Assembly: GCF_007197885.1 (NCBI RefSeq)
Contig: NZ_VKKG01000005.1
Location: forward strand, 292,302-356,301
Direction: 5' to 3'
Origin: Tessaracoccus rhinocerotis
Lineage (GTDB): Bacteria; Actinomycetota; Actinomycetes; Propionibacteriales; Propionibacteriaceae
DNA length: 64,000 nt
Part shown: positions 8,543 to 15,676 of the stretch, piece by piece
Layout of the letters: every line of letters starts with the position of its first letter
How positions within the stretch are numbered: position 1 is the stretch's first letter
Notes under the pieces: model-generated
The model's database searches: none
Seen by the model: only the letters and a program-made list of their open reading frames with translations
Told to the model about the DNA's origin: nothing
Program-made: the position numbers and the translations under genes

Positions 8543-9973
8543 TCAGAACGTGAGCTTGATCCGGGCCATCGCGCCCGGGCCATCCTCGCGGTTCCGGAGC
8601 TCGAGGGTCCCACCGTGGTCCTTCATGAGTGTTGAGATGATCGCCAGTCCCAGACTGGTCTGCTGACCCAGCTCGAAGTCCTCCGGCAGGCCCGCGCCGT
8701 CGTCGAGGACGTCAACCGTCAGGTTCGGCCCGACGCGCTGCGGACGCACCTCGACCTTCCCCGACCCACTTCCCAGACCGTGCTCGACCGCGTTCTGCAC
8801 CAGCTCGGTAATGATCATCGCCAGGGAGGTCGCGGCCTCCGAGGGCACGACCCCGAAACTGGCCACGCGTCGGGCGTCGACCGTTCCCGACGCCGCCGCG
8901 AGGTCTCCCGCCATCCGCAGGATCCTGTCGCAGATCTGGTCGAAGGCGACGTCGTCGTCGAAGCTGTGGCTCAGCGTGTCGTGCACGAGCGCAATCGAGG
9001 ACACCCGCCGGTTAGCATCCCGCAGCGCCTCCTTGCCCTCCGGCGAGGTCAGCCGTCGGGACTGCATCCGCAGGAGCGCGGCGACGGTCTGGAGGTTGTT
9101 CTTCACCCTGTGGTGGATCTCCCTGATCGTCGCGTCCTTGGTCACCAGCATCCGGTCCCGCCGGCGCAGGTCCGTGGTGTCGCGGCAGAGCACCAGCATC
9201 CCTTCGGTCTCACCCTTGACCACCAGGGGCAGCAGCACGAACCGCATCGAAGCCCGCGGCCGCTCGATGTCGAACACCACGCTCCGCTGGGCCTGGAGGT
9301 CGGCCATCAGCGTCTGCCCGACCGACTCGACCCCCTCCCACATGGACGCCACCAGGTCGCTGAAGTTCTCGCCCTCGATGTCGTGCTCCACACCCATCCG
9401 GCGGAAGGCGGTGACGGCGTTCGGCGACGAGTAGGTGATGGAACCGTTGGGCTGGACCCGCACCACACCGTCCCCGGCCTTCGGCTCGAGCGCCTTGTCG
9501 CTGGGCGGTGCCAGCGGGAAGTTGCCCTCGAGGACCATCTTCGTCAGCACCTCCGCGGCCTCGAGGTAGTTCTCCTCGAGGGCACCCACGGCCCGCACCC
9601 CCATCTGGTTCGTGTGGCGCTCCATGACCGCGATGCAGCGGTCACCGCGTATCACCGGCACTGCGAGCACGTCGACGGGGATGCCCGCGCTCAACTCGTT
9701 GTCGCTGGTCTCCGACATCTCACGCGTCAGGTAGGCCACCAGAACCGGGTTGTCCGGCTCGAACTCGAGCACCTCGCCCGTGACGTCATCCTCGAGCGCC
9801 GTGGGGCCCGTGACGGGACGGATCTGCGCGACGCAGGTGAAGGAGTCGAACTCCTCGTCGGGGAGCCACAGGAGCAGGTCCGAGAAACTGAGGTCGGACA
9901 GCAGGTGCCACTGTCCGACGAAGGCGTCGAGCCACTCGGTGTCCGACAACGCGTGAATGTCTCCATTGGCCAT
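8543..9973 (-). CDS. pdtaS: PdtaS-like sensor histidine kinase (GAF-PAS-HisKA_2-HATPase)
   Basis: A soluble 476-aa two-component sensor; in mycobacteria PdtaS phosphorylates the RNA-binding ANTAR regulator PdtaR. There is no membrane helix. Order: GAF-like domain (~residues 1-165), PAS domain starting near VVRVQPNGSITYSSPNAV (~180-290), HisKA_2 box with the phospho-acceptor in IREIHHRVKNNLQTVAALL (~300-318), then HATPase_c with N box ITELVQNAVEHGL and G boxes VLDDGAGLPEDF and LGLAII. The partner pdtaR is not in the window. ATG 9973 is preferred; an in-frame GTG at 9997 would add 8 residues and has AGGAGGGG further upstream, so the start is uncertain. Convergent with whiB1. Confidence 0.88.
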   Translation of the reverse strand: MANGDIHALSDTEWLDAFVGQWHLLSDLSFSDLLLWLPDEEFDSFTCVAQIRPVTGPTALEDDVTGEVLEFEPDNPVLVAYLTREMSETSDNELSAGIPVDVLAVPVIRGDRCIAVMERHTNQMGVRAVGALEENYLEAAEVLTKMVLEGNFPLAPPSDKALEPKAGDGVVRVQPNGSITYSSPNAVTAFRRMGVEHDIEGENFSDLVASMWEGVESVGQTLMADLQAQRSVVFDIERPRASMRFVLLPLVVKGETEGMLVLCRDTTDLRRRDRMLVTKDATIREIHHRVKNNLQTVAALLRMQSRRLTSPEGKEALRDANRRVSSIALVHDTLSHSFDDDVAFDQICDRILRMAGDLAAASGTVDARRVASFGVVPSEAATSLAMIITELVQNAVEHGLGSGSGKVEVRPQRVGPNLTVDVLDDGAGLPEDFELGQQTSLGLAIISTLMKDHGGTLELRNREDGPGAMARIKLTF

Positions 9974-10088
9974 GGCGCAACTCTGCCAGAAGCGCACCCA
10001 CCGGCGCCCACCCGGCCCCTCCTGTTTCAGTTTGGCGGCTCACCTCTGGCAGAATGGACCAGCACTCACCAGAACTTAGGAGGCAGCC

Positions 10089-10163
10089 ATGGGCAAGCGA
10101 GGCCGTAAGCGTCGCGATCGACGCAAGAACAAGGCAAACCACGGCAAGCGTCCCAACGCCTGA
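10089..10163 (+). CDS. 50S ribosomal protein bL37 (24 aa)
   Basis: A 24-residue, extremely basic peptide, MGKRGRKRRDRRKNKANHGK plus RPNA. The pattern (GKRGRK..R...KANHGKRPN) is that of bL37, the small actinobacterial 50S subunit protein described in mycobacterial ribosome structures. A strong ribosome binding site (AGGAGG, 10078-10083) precedes ATG 10089, and a strong hairpin terminator follows 12 bp after the stop. Such a short gene is easily missed in annotation. Convergent with rsrA. Confidence 0.87.
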   Translation: MGKRGRKRRDRRKNKANHGKRPNA

Positions 10164-10175
10164 CCGAACAATGCC

Positions 10176-10204
10176 AAAGCCCCCGCATCTCGCGGGGGCT
10201 TTCT
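10176..10204 (+). terminator. bidirectional intrinsic terminator between bL37 and rsrA
   Basis: Perfect stem AAAGCCCCCGC (10176-10186) / GCGGGGGCTTT (10192-10202) with a 5-nt loop, followed by TCTT on the plus strand. The A-run at the left base gives a short T-run on the minus strand, so it can serve bL37 and the convergent sigR-rsrA transcript. Confidence 0.85.
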
Positions 10205-10220
10205 TGGTTCCGGGGCTGGA

Positions 10221-10493
10221 TCAGGCCCGACGACGAACGCTGAGTCGGGTGATCCGCGAAGTCAGGGTGACGGGTGCCGCGGCGGGCACCTGGCTGCGCT
10301 GGATCATCTCGGTGATCGTCGACTCGATCTCGAAGTTCTCCATACATCGCTCACAGGCGTGCAGGTGGTGGCGGATCATGTCCGCGTCGGCCTCGAGGAG
10401 CTCGTTGTGGAGGAACGCGTGGACGGACTCGAGCGCCCGGACGCACTCGTCGAGCTCGTCGTGGTCGTGGCTCGACATGGCGGGGTCGGACAT
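10221..10493 (-). CDS. rsrA: mycothiol-system zinc anti-sigma factor (RsrA/RshA type)
   Basis: A 90-aa ZAS-family anti-sigma factor that holds SigR in reduced cells and releases it after disulfide formation. The zinc motif HxxxCxxC is present as His43-x3-Cys47-x2-Cys50, and Cys17 corresponds to the additional redox cysteine of RsrA. The ATG (10493) shares one base with the sigR stop, so the pair is translationally coupled and sigma and anti-sigma are made together. The C-terminus (SRITRLSVRRRA) is basic. Assignment is strong because of the motif and sigR linkage. Confidence 0.93.
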   Translation of the reverse strand: MSDPAMSSHDHDELDECVRALESVHAFLHNELLEADADMIRHHLHACERCMENFEIESTITEMIQRSQVPAAAPVTLTSRITRLSVRRRA

Positions 10494-11122
10494 CACCGCC
10501 CTCCTTCCCGGGCGCGGGCGATGCCGCGCTCCGCGGCGTAGTCGGCCAGCAGCTTGCGCAACTGCGCGCGTCCCCGGTTCAGGCGACTCATCACGGTTCC
10601 GATCGGCGTGCCCATGATCTCTGCGATCTCCTTGTACGAGAAGCCCTCGACGTCGGACAGGTACACGGCGAGCCGGAAGTTCTCCGGCAACTGCTCCATG
10701 GCTTCCTTGACCGTCTGGTCGGGGGTCTGGTCCAGTGCATCCATCTCGGCCGAGCGCAGCCCGGTCGAGTCGTGCGACGCCGCGCGCGCGATCTGCCAGT
10801 CGTCGACGTCGGCGTCGCCGCTGGTCTGGGGCGAGCGCTTCGCCTTGCGGTACTGGTTGATGTAGGTGTTGGTGAGGATCCGGTACAGCCACGCCTTGAG
10901 GTTGGTGCCCGGGGTGAAGGTCTTGTACGCCTGAAACGCCTTGGCGTAGGTCTCCTGAACCACGTCCTCGGCGTCCGCCGGGTTCCTGGTCATCCGCAGC
11001 GCAGCGGAGTAGAGCCGGTCGATGTGGCTGAGCGCCTCGGTTTCGAACGCGGCGATCTGGTCGACGTCCGACGCCGCTGCGTCAGCCGTCGAGACCTTCT
11101 CGTCGGTTGCCTCGATGTTCAT
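10493..11122 (-). CDS. sigR: ECF sigma factor SigR/SigH (thiol-oxidative stress)
   Basis: An ECF (group 4) sigma factor of 209 aa directing transcription of thiol-oxidative stress genes. Region 2 is visible as [20 protein letters not shown] ... [18 protein letters not shown] (~residues 38-95). Region 4 is [20 protein letters not shown] ... [25 protein letters not shown] at 11122 is listed as the start, with GGAGGT about 13 nt upstream. The frame also has ATG 11191, which would add 23 residues; the SigR-type promoter upstream places transcription start almost on that ATG, so two isoforms are plausible (compare sigma-R' of Streptomyces). Followed by rsrA with a 1-nt overlap. Confidence 0.93.
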   Translation of the reverse strand: MNIEATDEKVSTADAAASDVDQIAAFETEALSHIDRLYSAALRMTRNPADAEDVVQETYAKAFQAYKTFTPGTNLKAWLYRILTNTYINQYRKAKRSPQTSGDADVDDWQIARAASHDSTGLRSAEMDALDQTPDQTVKEAMEQLPENFRLAVYLSDVEGFSYKEIAEIMGTPIGTVMSRLNRGRAQLRKLLADYAAERGIARAREGGR

Positions 11123-11199
11123 CAGGTAGGACGATACCTCCGACCACCCGAACGAGCCCAACCGACGCGGGGGCGCGACTGTCGTGACCATGACCAGTC

Positions 11200-11226
11200 A
11201 ACGCCCCCACCCCGTCCGGTATTCCC
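11200..11226 (-). promoter_or_regulatory. SigR-type autoregulatory promoter (GGGAAT-N18-GTT)
   Basis: Read on the minus strand, GGGAAT (11226-11221) is followed by exactly 18 nt and then GTT (11202-11200). This matches the SigR/SigH consensus GGAAT/C-N18-19-GTT known from Streptomyces and Mycobacterium. Only 8 nt separate GTT from the in-frame ATG at 11191, so the transcript would be essentially leaderless for the long SigR form. It lies 26 bp past the end of the SRAP gene. Confidence 0.85.
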
Positions 11227-11252
11227 GTCCCGGTCAGGAATCCGGGCTTGCC

Positions 11253-11942
11253 TCACACGATCTCGGCCACCAACGCGGGCCCGTCATTGCCGACTGTGTT
11301 CACCGCGCGCGAGACCTTACGCGGCGCCAGGTCGAACGGCGGCTGCAGCAGGCCGCGGGCGCTCCCCGGGTCATCGAGGGTGGGATCGAGCCACGCGTCG
11401 ACGTCGGACACGGTCATCGGCATCCTGTCGTGCAGCCATCCGGTCTCGTCGGTGGCCGAGGTGGTTATCACCGACGCCGTCGCGAGCCAGCCGTCGGGTC
11501 CCTTCCAGAACTCGTAGATTCCCGCCATCGCGAGGGTGTGCGACTCCTGCGGGTGGAGGAAGTAGGGCTGCTTCACCGCCTTGCCGCCCTCGGTCTCAGG
11601 ACGCCACTCGTAGTATCCGAGCGCCGGCAGCACGCAGCGGCGCGCGGCGAAGGCCTTCCGGAAGGACGGCTTCTGAGCGACCGTCTCCACCCGCGCGTTG
11701 ATCAGGCGGGCCGCTCCGGAGGGATCCTTGGACCAGCTCGGCACCAGCCCCCAGCGCAGACCCACGAGCTTGCGCACCGCACCCCCGTCGTCGAGCCGCT
11801 CCACGACCGCGGGCACGGTGTCCGTGGGGGCGATGTTGTAGCGGGGCGCGCACGCCTCGGCCCCGTCGTCGGTGACCAGCGAGATGTCGTACTCCTCGAC
11901 GAGCTCGTCAGGGTTGGCAGTGGCTGCGTAGCGTCCGCACAT
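11253..11942 (-). CDS. SOS response-associated peptidase (SRAP/YedK/HMCES family)
   Basis: A 229-aa SRAP protein. The family forms a covalent thiazolidine crosslink to abasic sites in single-stranded DNA, shielding them during replication. Met removal would expose catalytic Cys2 (MCGRYAA). Other conserved pieces are YNIAPTD, LRWGLVPSWSKD, INARVETVAQKP, the RRCVLPALGYYEW segment with the active Glu, and HDRMP with the active His near residue 175. Full length. The TAGATT hexamer ends 6 nt before the ATG, predicting a leaderless mRNA. Same orientation as sigR downstream, which has its own promoter; divergent from doxX. Confidence 0.93.
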   Translation of the reverse strand: MCGRYAATANPDELVEEYDISLVTDDGAEACAPRYNIAPTDTVPAVVERLDDGGAVRKLVGLRWGLVPSWSKDPSGAARLINARVETVAQKPSFRKAFAARRCVLPALGYYEWRPETEGGKAVKQPYFLHPQESHTLAMAGIYEFWKGPDGWLATASVITTSATDETGWLHDRMPMTVSDVDAWLDPTLDDPGSARGLLQPPFDLAPRKVSRAVNTVGNDGPALVAEIV

Positions 11943-11948
11943 GTGCCC

Positions 11949-11954
11949 AATCTA
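11949..11954 (-). promoter_or_regulatory. -10 element of a predicted leaderless SRAP mRNA
   Basis: TAGATT on the minus strand fits TANNNT and is followed by 6 nt (GGGCAC) and then the ATG at 11942. There is no ribosome binding site. The arrangement repeats at several genes in the window. Confidence 0.5.
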
Positions 11955-11987
11955 TGCCTGAGCGGTTCGCACGGACTCGCGAGTGGG

Positions 11988-11993
11988 TATGTT
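11988..11993 (+). promoter_or_regulatory. -10 element of a predicted leaderless doxX mRNA
   Basis: TATGTT, then 7 nt, then the doxX ATG at 12001. Transcription would start at or next to the ATG. The G-run between them could be mistaken for a ribosome binding site, but it is too close to the start codon. Confidence 0.5.
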
Positions 11994-12000
11994 TGGGGGC

Positions 12001-12594
12001 ATGAGTCTCTTGCGTTTCATCGCCCGAAGCCTGATCGCCGGCACGTTCATCGTGGACGGCATCAACAAGGTGACCAAGCCCGCCGAATCCGCGGCCGAGG
12101 CCGAGAACTTCACGGAGAAGGTGACGCCGCTCGTTCAGCGCGTGGCGCCCGCCGGTTACTCGTCGTGGGTGCCCGAGGATGCCGAGACGTGGGTCCGCAT
12201 CGGGGGCGCCGCCCAGATCGCGGGCGGAGCCATGTTCGCGACCGGAATCGGCCGCCGACTGGGTGCGCTCCTGCTCGCCAAGGCCAGCGTCCTGAACATC
12301 GCCATCGCCATGCCTCCCAAGGACGCCGGGAAGGCGGAGAAGAAGGCGGCCCGCCCGCAGGTGCTCACCCAGATGGCACTGCTCGGGAGCACTCTGCTCG
12401 CCAGCCAGGACCTGCAGGGCAACCCCAGCCTGTCCTGGCGCGCCGGCCACACCATCGACAAGGTGGAGAAGCAGGCCTCGCACACCACGGAGAAGCTCTC
12501 CCGCAAGGCCCGCAAGACCGCGAAGAAGGCGCGCAAGCAGGCCGACAAGCTCGCCAAGAGCACCCGCAAGTCCTTGGAGTCCGTGGTTTCCTGA
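12001..12594 (+). CDS. DoxX family membrane protein with long basic C-terminal tail
   Basis: A 197-aa protein with a DoxX-type N-terminal part (FIARSLIAGTFIVDGINKV, then WVRIGGAAQIAGGAMFATGI and LGALLLAKASVLNIAIAM), about four membrane segments in all. The last ~55 residues are a highly charged Lys/Arg/Ala-rich helix (SRKARKTAKKARKQADKLAK) that is not part of the usual DoxX fold and may bind nucleic acid or membrane phosphates. MSLLRF at 12001 is chosen over upstream in-frame codons because of the -10 spacing. The stop overlaps the aroA start (TGATG). Precise role unknown. Confidence 0.82.
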   Translation: MSLLRFIARSLIAGTFIVDGINKVTKPAESAAEAENFTEKVTPLVQRVAPAGYSSWVPEDAETWVRIGGAAQIAGGAMFATGIGRRLGALLLAKASVLNIAIAMPPKDAGKAEKKAARPQVLTQMALLGSTLLASQDLQGNPSLSWRAGHTIDKVEKQASHTTEKLSRKARKTAKKARKQADKLAKSTRKSLESVVS

Positions 12595-13856
12595 TGACCC
12601 ACCTGCTTCCCCACGCCCTGTCCCCCGTCACCGGCCGGGCACAGGTCCCCGGCTCCAAGTCCGAGACCAACAGGGCGCTGGTTCTGGCTGCCCTCGCCGA
12701 CGGCCCCAGCACCATCGTCGGTGCCCTGAAGTCCCGCGACAGCGACCTGATGGTCGAGGCCCTGCGCGCGCTCGGCGTCGAGGTCTCCACCGAGGGGTCC
12801 GACACCCTCCACGTATCCCCGCCCACCGCGTTCCACGCGGCCGAGCACAGCATCGACTGCGGCCTGGCCGGAACCGTGATGCGGTTCGTCCCCCCGCTGG
12901 CGGCGCTCGCCGACGGCGCCACCGCGTTCCACGGGGACCCGCACGCGAGCGAACGTCCCATGGCCGGGATCCTCGAGGGGCTTCGCCGGCTCGGCGCCGA
13001 CGTCGATGCCGACCGCCTGCCGTTCACCGTCACCGGACCGCTGGGCCGCGGCGGCGAGGTGACCGTCGACTCGACCGCCACCAGCCAGTTCGTCTCCGGC
13101 CTCTTGCTCATCGGTTCCCGCCTGAGCGACGGACTCACGCTCCGGCACGACGGCGAGGGCCTGCCCTCGCGTCCGCACATCGCAATGACGGTCGAGATGC
13201 TCCGCGGTCGTGGCGTCGAGGTCACGGAGGTGGACGAGGTCACCTGGCGCGTCGCCCCCGGGCCGATCGCCGCCGTCGACACCCGCGTCGAGCCGGACCT
13301 GACCAACGCGTCGGTGTTCCTCGCTGCCGCCGCCGCGACCGGCGGCACGGTCACGATTCCGGGTTGGCCCGCAGAGAGCCTGCAGCCGGGGATGATCTTC
13401 CTCGACGTCGCCGAGGAGATGGGCGCCACCATCACCCGCGATGGGGACTCGGTCACGCTCACCGGTCCGGACAAGCTGCGCGCCGTCGACGTCGACCTGC
13501 ACGCCGGCTCGGAACTCACCCTCGTGGTCGCGTCGCTCATGGCGCTCGCCGAGGGCGAGTCAAGGATCCGCGGCGTGGCCCACATCCGCGGGCACGAGAC
13601 TGACCGGCTGGCGGCCCTCGTGAACGAGTTCACCCAGCTGGGCATCAAGGCCTCCGAGACCGAGGACGGGATCGTCATCACCGGCGGCGGCGGCACCTAC
13701 CGGCAGCCGTTCGAGACCTACGCCGACCACCGGCTGGTTCACGCCGCGGCGATCCTCGGCCTGCGGATCCCCGGAATAACGGTCACCGACCTCGAGTGCG
13801 TGGGCAAGACCATGCCTGACTTCGAGCGGGACTGGTCGACGCTGGTGAACGGCTGA
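12594..13856 (+). CDS. aroA: 3-phosphoshikimate 1-carboxyvinyltransferase (EPSP synthase)
   Basis: Sixth enzyme of the shikimate pathway; joins shikimate-3-phosphate and phosphoenolpyruvate. The 420-aa length is normal. Recognisable: PGSKSETNRALVLAALA (~residues 20-36, substrate-binding Lys), CGLAGTVMRFVPPLAALADG (~88-107), DGEGLPSRPHIAMTV, and the C-terminal ETYADHRLVHAAAILGL with the DHR-type motif. It overlaps doxX upstream and rsgA downstream by one base each. The aroA-rsgA-hisN order near sigH/R is a conserved actinobacterial arrangement as I recall it. Confidence 0.95.
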   Translation: MTHLLPHALSPVTGRAQVPGSKSETNRALVLAALADGPSTIVGALKSRDSDLMVEALRALGVEVSTEGSDTLHVSPPTAFHAAEHSIDCGLAGTVMRFVPPLAALADGATAFHGDPHASERPMAGILEGLRRLGADVDADRLPFTVTGPLGRGGEVTVDSTATSQFVSGLLLIGSRLSDGLTLRHDGEGLPSRPHIAMTVEMLRGRGVEVTEVDEVTWRVAPGPIAAVDTRVEPDLTNASVFLAAAAATGGTVTIPGWPAESLQPGMIFLDVAEEMGATITRDGDSVTLTGPDKLRAVDVDLHAGSELTLVVASLMALAEGESRIRGVAHIRGHETDRLAALVNEFTQLGIKASETEDGIVITGGGGTYRQPFETYADHRLVHAAAILGLRIPGITVTDLECVGKTMPDFERDWSTLVNG

Positions 13857-14836
13857 TGGCCCACGGCGGAATCCACGAGGACGACCACGCGGCCTTCGAA
13901 CGGCCGCGCAAGCGGAGCCGTCCCCGCACCAAGGAGCGCCCGAGCTACGACGACGCCCCCATCGCCCGCGTGGTCACCGTCGACCGTGGCCGCTACCGCT
14001 GCCAGACCGCCGACGGTACCCACGTCACCGCGACGAGGGCACGGGTGATCTCCCGCAAGGGCATCATCGTCGGCGACTCGGTCAAGCTCGACGGCGACAC
14101 CACCGGCCACGAGGGCACGCTGGCCCGGATCGTCGAGGTGGAGCCCCGCACCACGATGCTGCGTCGCAGCGCCGACGACGCCGACACCTTCGAGCGCCCG
14201 ATCGTCGCAAACGCGGACCAGTTGATGATCGTCACCGCCCTGGCCGACCCTCCCCCGCGCACCGGCATGATCGACAGGATCCTCGTGGCCGCCTTCGACG
14301 CCGGCGTCGCCCCCATCCTCTGCCTCACCAAGGCCGACCTCGCCAGCCCCGACGAACTCGTGAACGCCTACGAGCCGCTCGGCGTCCCGATCGTGGTCAC
14401 CAGGCCGGGCATGGACCTCACGCACGTCCTGGACATCCTCCGGGACCATCGGACGGTGTTGGTCGGGCACTCCGGCGTGGGCAAGTCGACGCTCGTGAAT
14501 GCCCTCGTCCCGGGCACCGGTCGCGCCACCGCACAGGTCAGCGACCTGACAGGCAAGGGCCGCCACACCTCCACCTCCGCCATGGCGATCGAGATGCCGC
14601 AGGGCGGCTGGATCATCGACACGCCCGGTGTGCGGTCCTTCGGCATCAGCCACGTCAGGCCCGAGTCGTTCGTCGCCGCCTTCCCGGACCTCGCAGAGCT
14701 CACCGCGGACTGCCCCCGCGGCTGCAAGCACACCACCGACTCGATCGACTGCGGCCTCGACAAGGCAGTCGAGGAGGGCCGCCTGGACCGGTCCCGGCTG
14801 ACGTCGTTCCGCAGAATGGAGCGCGCCTTCTCCTAG
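13856..14836 (+). CDS. rsgA: ribosome small subunit-dependent GTPase A
   Basis: Circularly permuted GTPase that acts late in 30S subunit maturation. The 326-aa protein starts with a basic disordered stretch (~residues 1-35), then an OB-fold (IARVVTVDRGRYRCQT...). The GTPase motifs come in permuted order: G4 LCLTKADL (~159-166), G1 GHSGVGKSTLVNAL (~204-217), G3 DTPGVRSFG (~256-264). The C-terminal zinc knuckle appears as CPRGCKHTTDSIDC. The ATG shares its A with the aroA stop. Confidence 0.94.
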   Translation: MAHGGIHEDDHAAFERPRKRSRPRTKERPSYDDAPIARVVTVDRGRYRCQTADGTHVTATRARVISRKGIIVGDSVKLDGDTTGHEGTLARIVEVEPRTTMLRRSADDADTFERPIVANADQLMIVTALADPPPRTGMIDRILVAAFDAGVAPILCLTKADLASPDELVNAYEPLGVPIVVTRPGMDLTHVLDILRDHRTVLVGHSGVGKSTLVNALVPGTGRATAQVSDLTGKGRHTSTSAMAIEMPQGGWIIDTPGVRSFGISHVRPESFVAAFPDLAELTADCPRGCKHTTDSIDCGLDKAVEEGRLDRSRLTSFRRMERAFS

Positions 14837-14853
14837 CCCTCGCCGGGCTTCGA

Positions 14854-14859
14854 TAGGTT
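14854..14859 (+). promoter_or_regulatory. -10 element of a predicted leaderless hisN mRNA
   Basis: TAGGTT followed by 6 nt (GGGAGC) and then the ATG at 14866. If used, hisN has its own leaderless promoter in the 29-bp gap after rsgA. The GGGAG could also act as a close-set ribosome binding site in a read-through transcript. Confidence 0.45.
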
Positions 14860-14865
14860 GGGAGC

Positions 14866-15657
14866 ATGGCCCAATCGAGATCTCTCAACGACGATGTCCG
14901 CCTCATGCACGTCATGGCCGATGACGCCGACTCGCTCTCCATGAGCAGGTTCAGGGCGCAGGACCTCCGGTTCGACCAGAAACCCGACAACACCCCCGTC
15001 ACCGAGGCCGACACGGCCGTCGAGGAGGCGATCCGGCGCACCCTGTCACGCACCCGTCCGCGCGACGCCGTCCACGGTGAGGAGTTCGCCGACACCGGGG
15101 ACTCCACCCGACGTTGGATCATCGACCCCATCGACGGCACCAAGAACTACCTGCGTGGGGTACCCGTGTGGGCGACCCTGATCGGTCTCGAGGACGACGG
15201 CGAGATCGTTGCGGGTCTGGTCTCGGCCCCGGCGCTGCAGCGCCGCTGGTGGGCCAGCGCCGGCGGTGGTGCGTTCACCGGCAAGTCCATCATGAACGCC
15301 AAGGACATCAGCGTCAGTCGGGTGGCCGCACTGGAGGACGCGTCGCTGTCCTTCTCCGAGCTCTCCGAGTGGGTCGACTCAGGCCGCGGACAGGGATTCG
15401 TGGACCTGATGCGGCAGGTTTGGCGCACTCGCGCCTACGGTGACTTCTGGAGCTACATGCTCGTGGCGGAGGGCGCCGTGGACATCGCCTGCGAGCCGGA
15501 CCTGGAACTCTACGACATGGCCGCGCTGGACATCATCGTCCGCGAGGCGGGCGGCAGCTTCACAAACCTGGACGGCACCACCGGTCCCTGGGGACCGGGC
15601 GCCCTGGCCACCAACGGCCACCTGCACGAGGCAGTGATGGGGGCCCTGGGCGAGTGA
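14866..15657 (+). CDS. hisN: histidinol-phosphatase, inositol monophosphatase family
   Basis: Mg-dependent phosphatase of the IMPase fold; in actinobacteria the member beside aroA/rsgA is the HisN enzyme that dephosphorylates histidinol phosphate in histidine synthesis. Signatures: TEADTAVEEAIRR, the first metal-binding Glu in VHGEEFADTG, WIIDPIDGTKNYLRGVPVWA (residues ~84-103), and the C-terminal LELYDMAALDIIVREAGG with the second motif Asp. 263 aa, normal length. Assignment to HisN rather than another IMPase rests on synteny and the NYLRG variant. Confidence 0.88.
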   Translation: MAQSRSLNDDVRLMHVMADDADSLSMSRFRAQDLRFDQKPDNTPVTEADTAVEEAIRRTLSRTRPRDAVHGEEFADTGDSTRRWIIDPIDGTKNYLRGVPVWATLIGLEDDGEIVAGLVSAPALQRRWWASAGGGAFTGKSIMNAKDISVSRVAALEDASLSFSELSEWVDSGRGQGFVDLMRQVWRTRAYGDFWSYMLVAEGAVDIACEPDLELYDMAALDIIVREAGGSFTNLDGTTGPWGPGALATNGHLHEAVMGALGE

Positions 15658-15676
15658 CCCAGGACCCCGGCACGGC

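Noticed and set aside
10493..10892. Alternative protein from the frame continuing upstream of rsrA
   Set aside because: It is antisense-free but overlaps sigR in another frame; the part before MSDPAM is Arg/Pro-rich shadow sequence.
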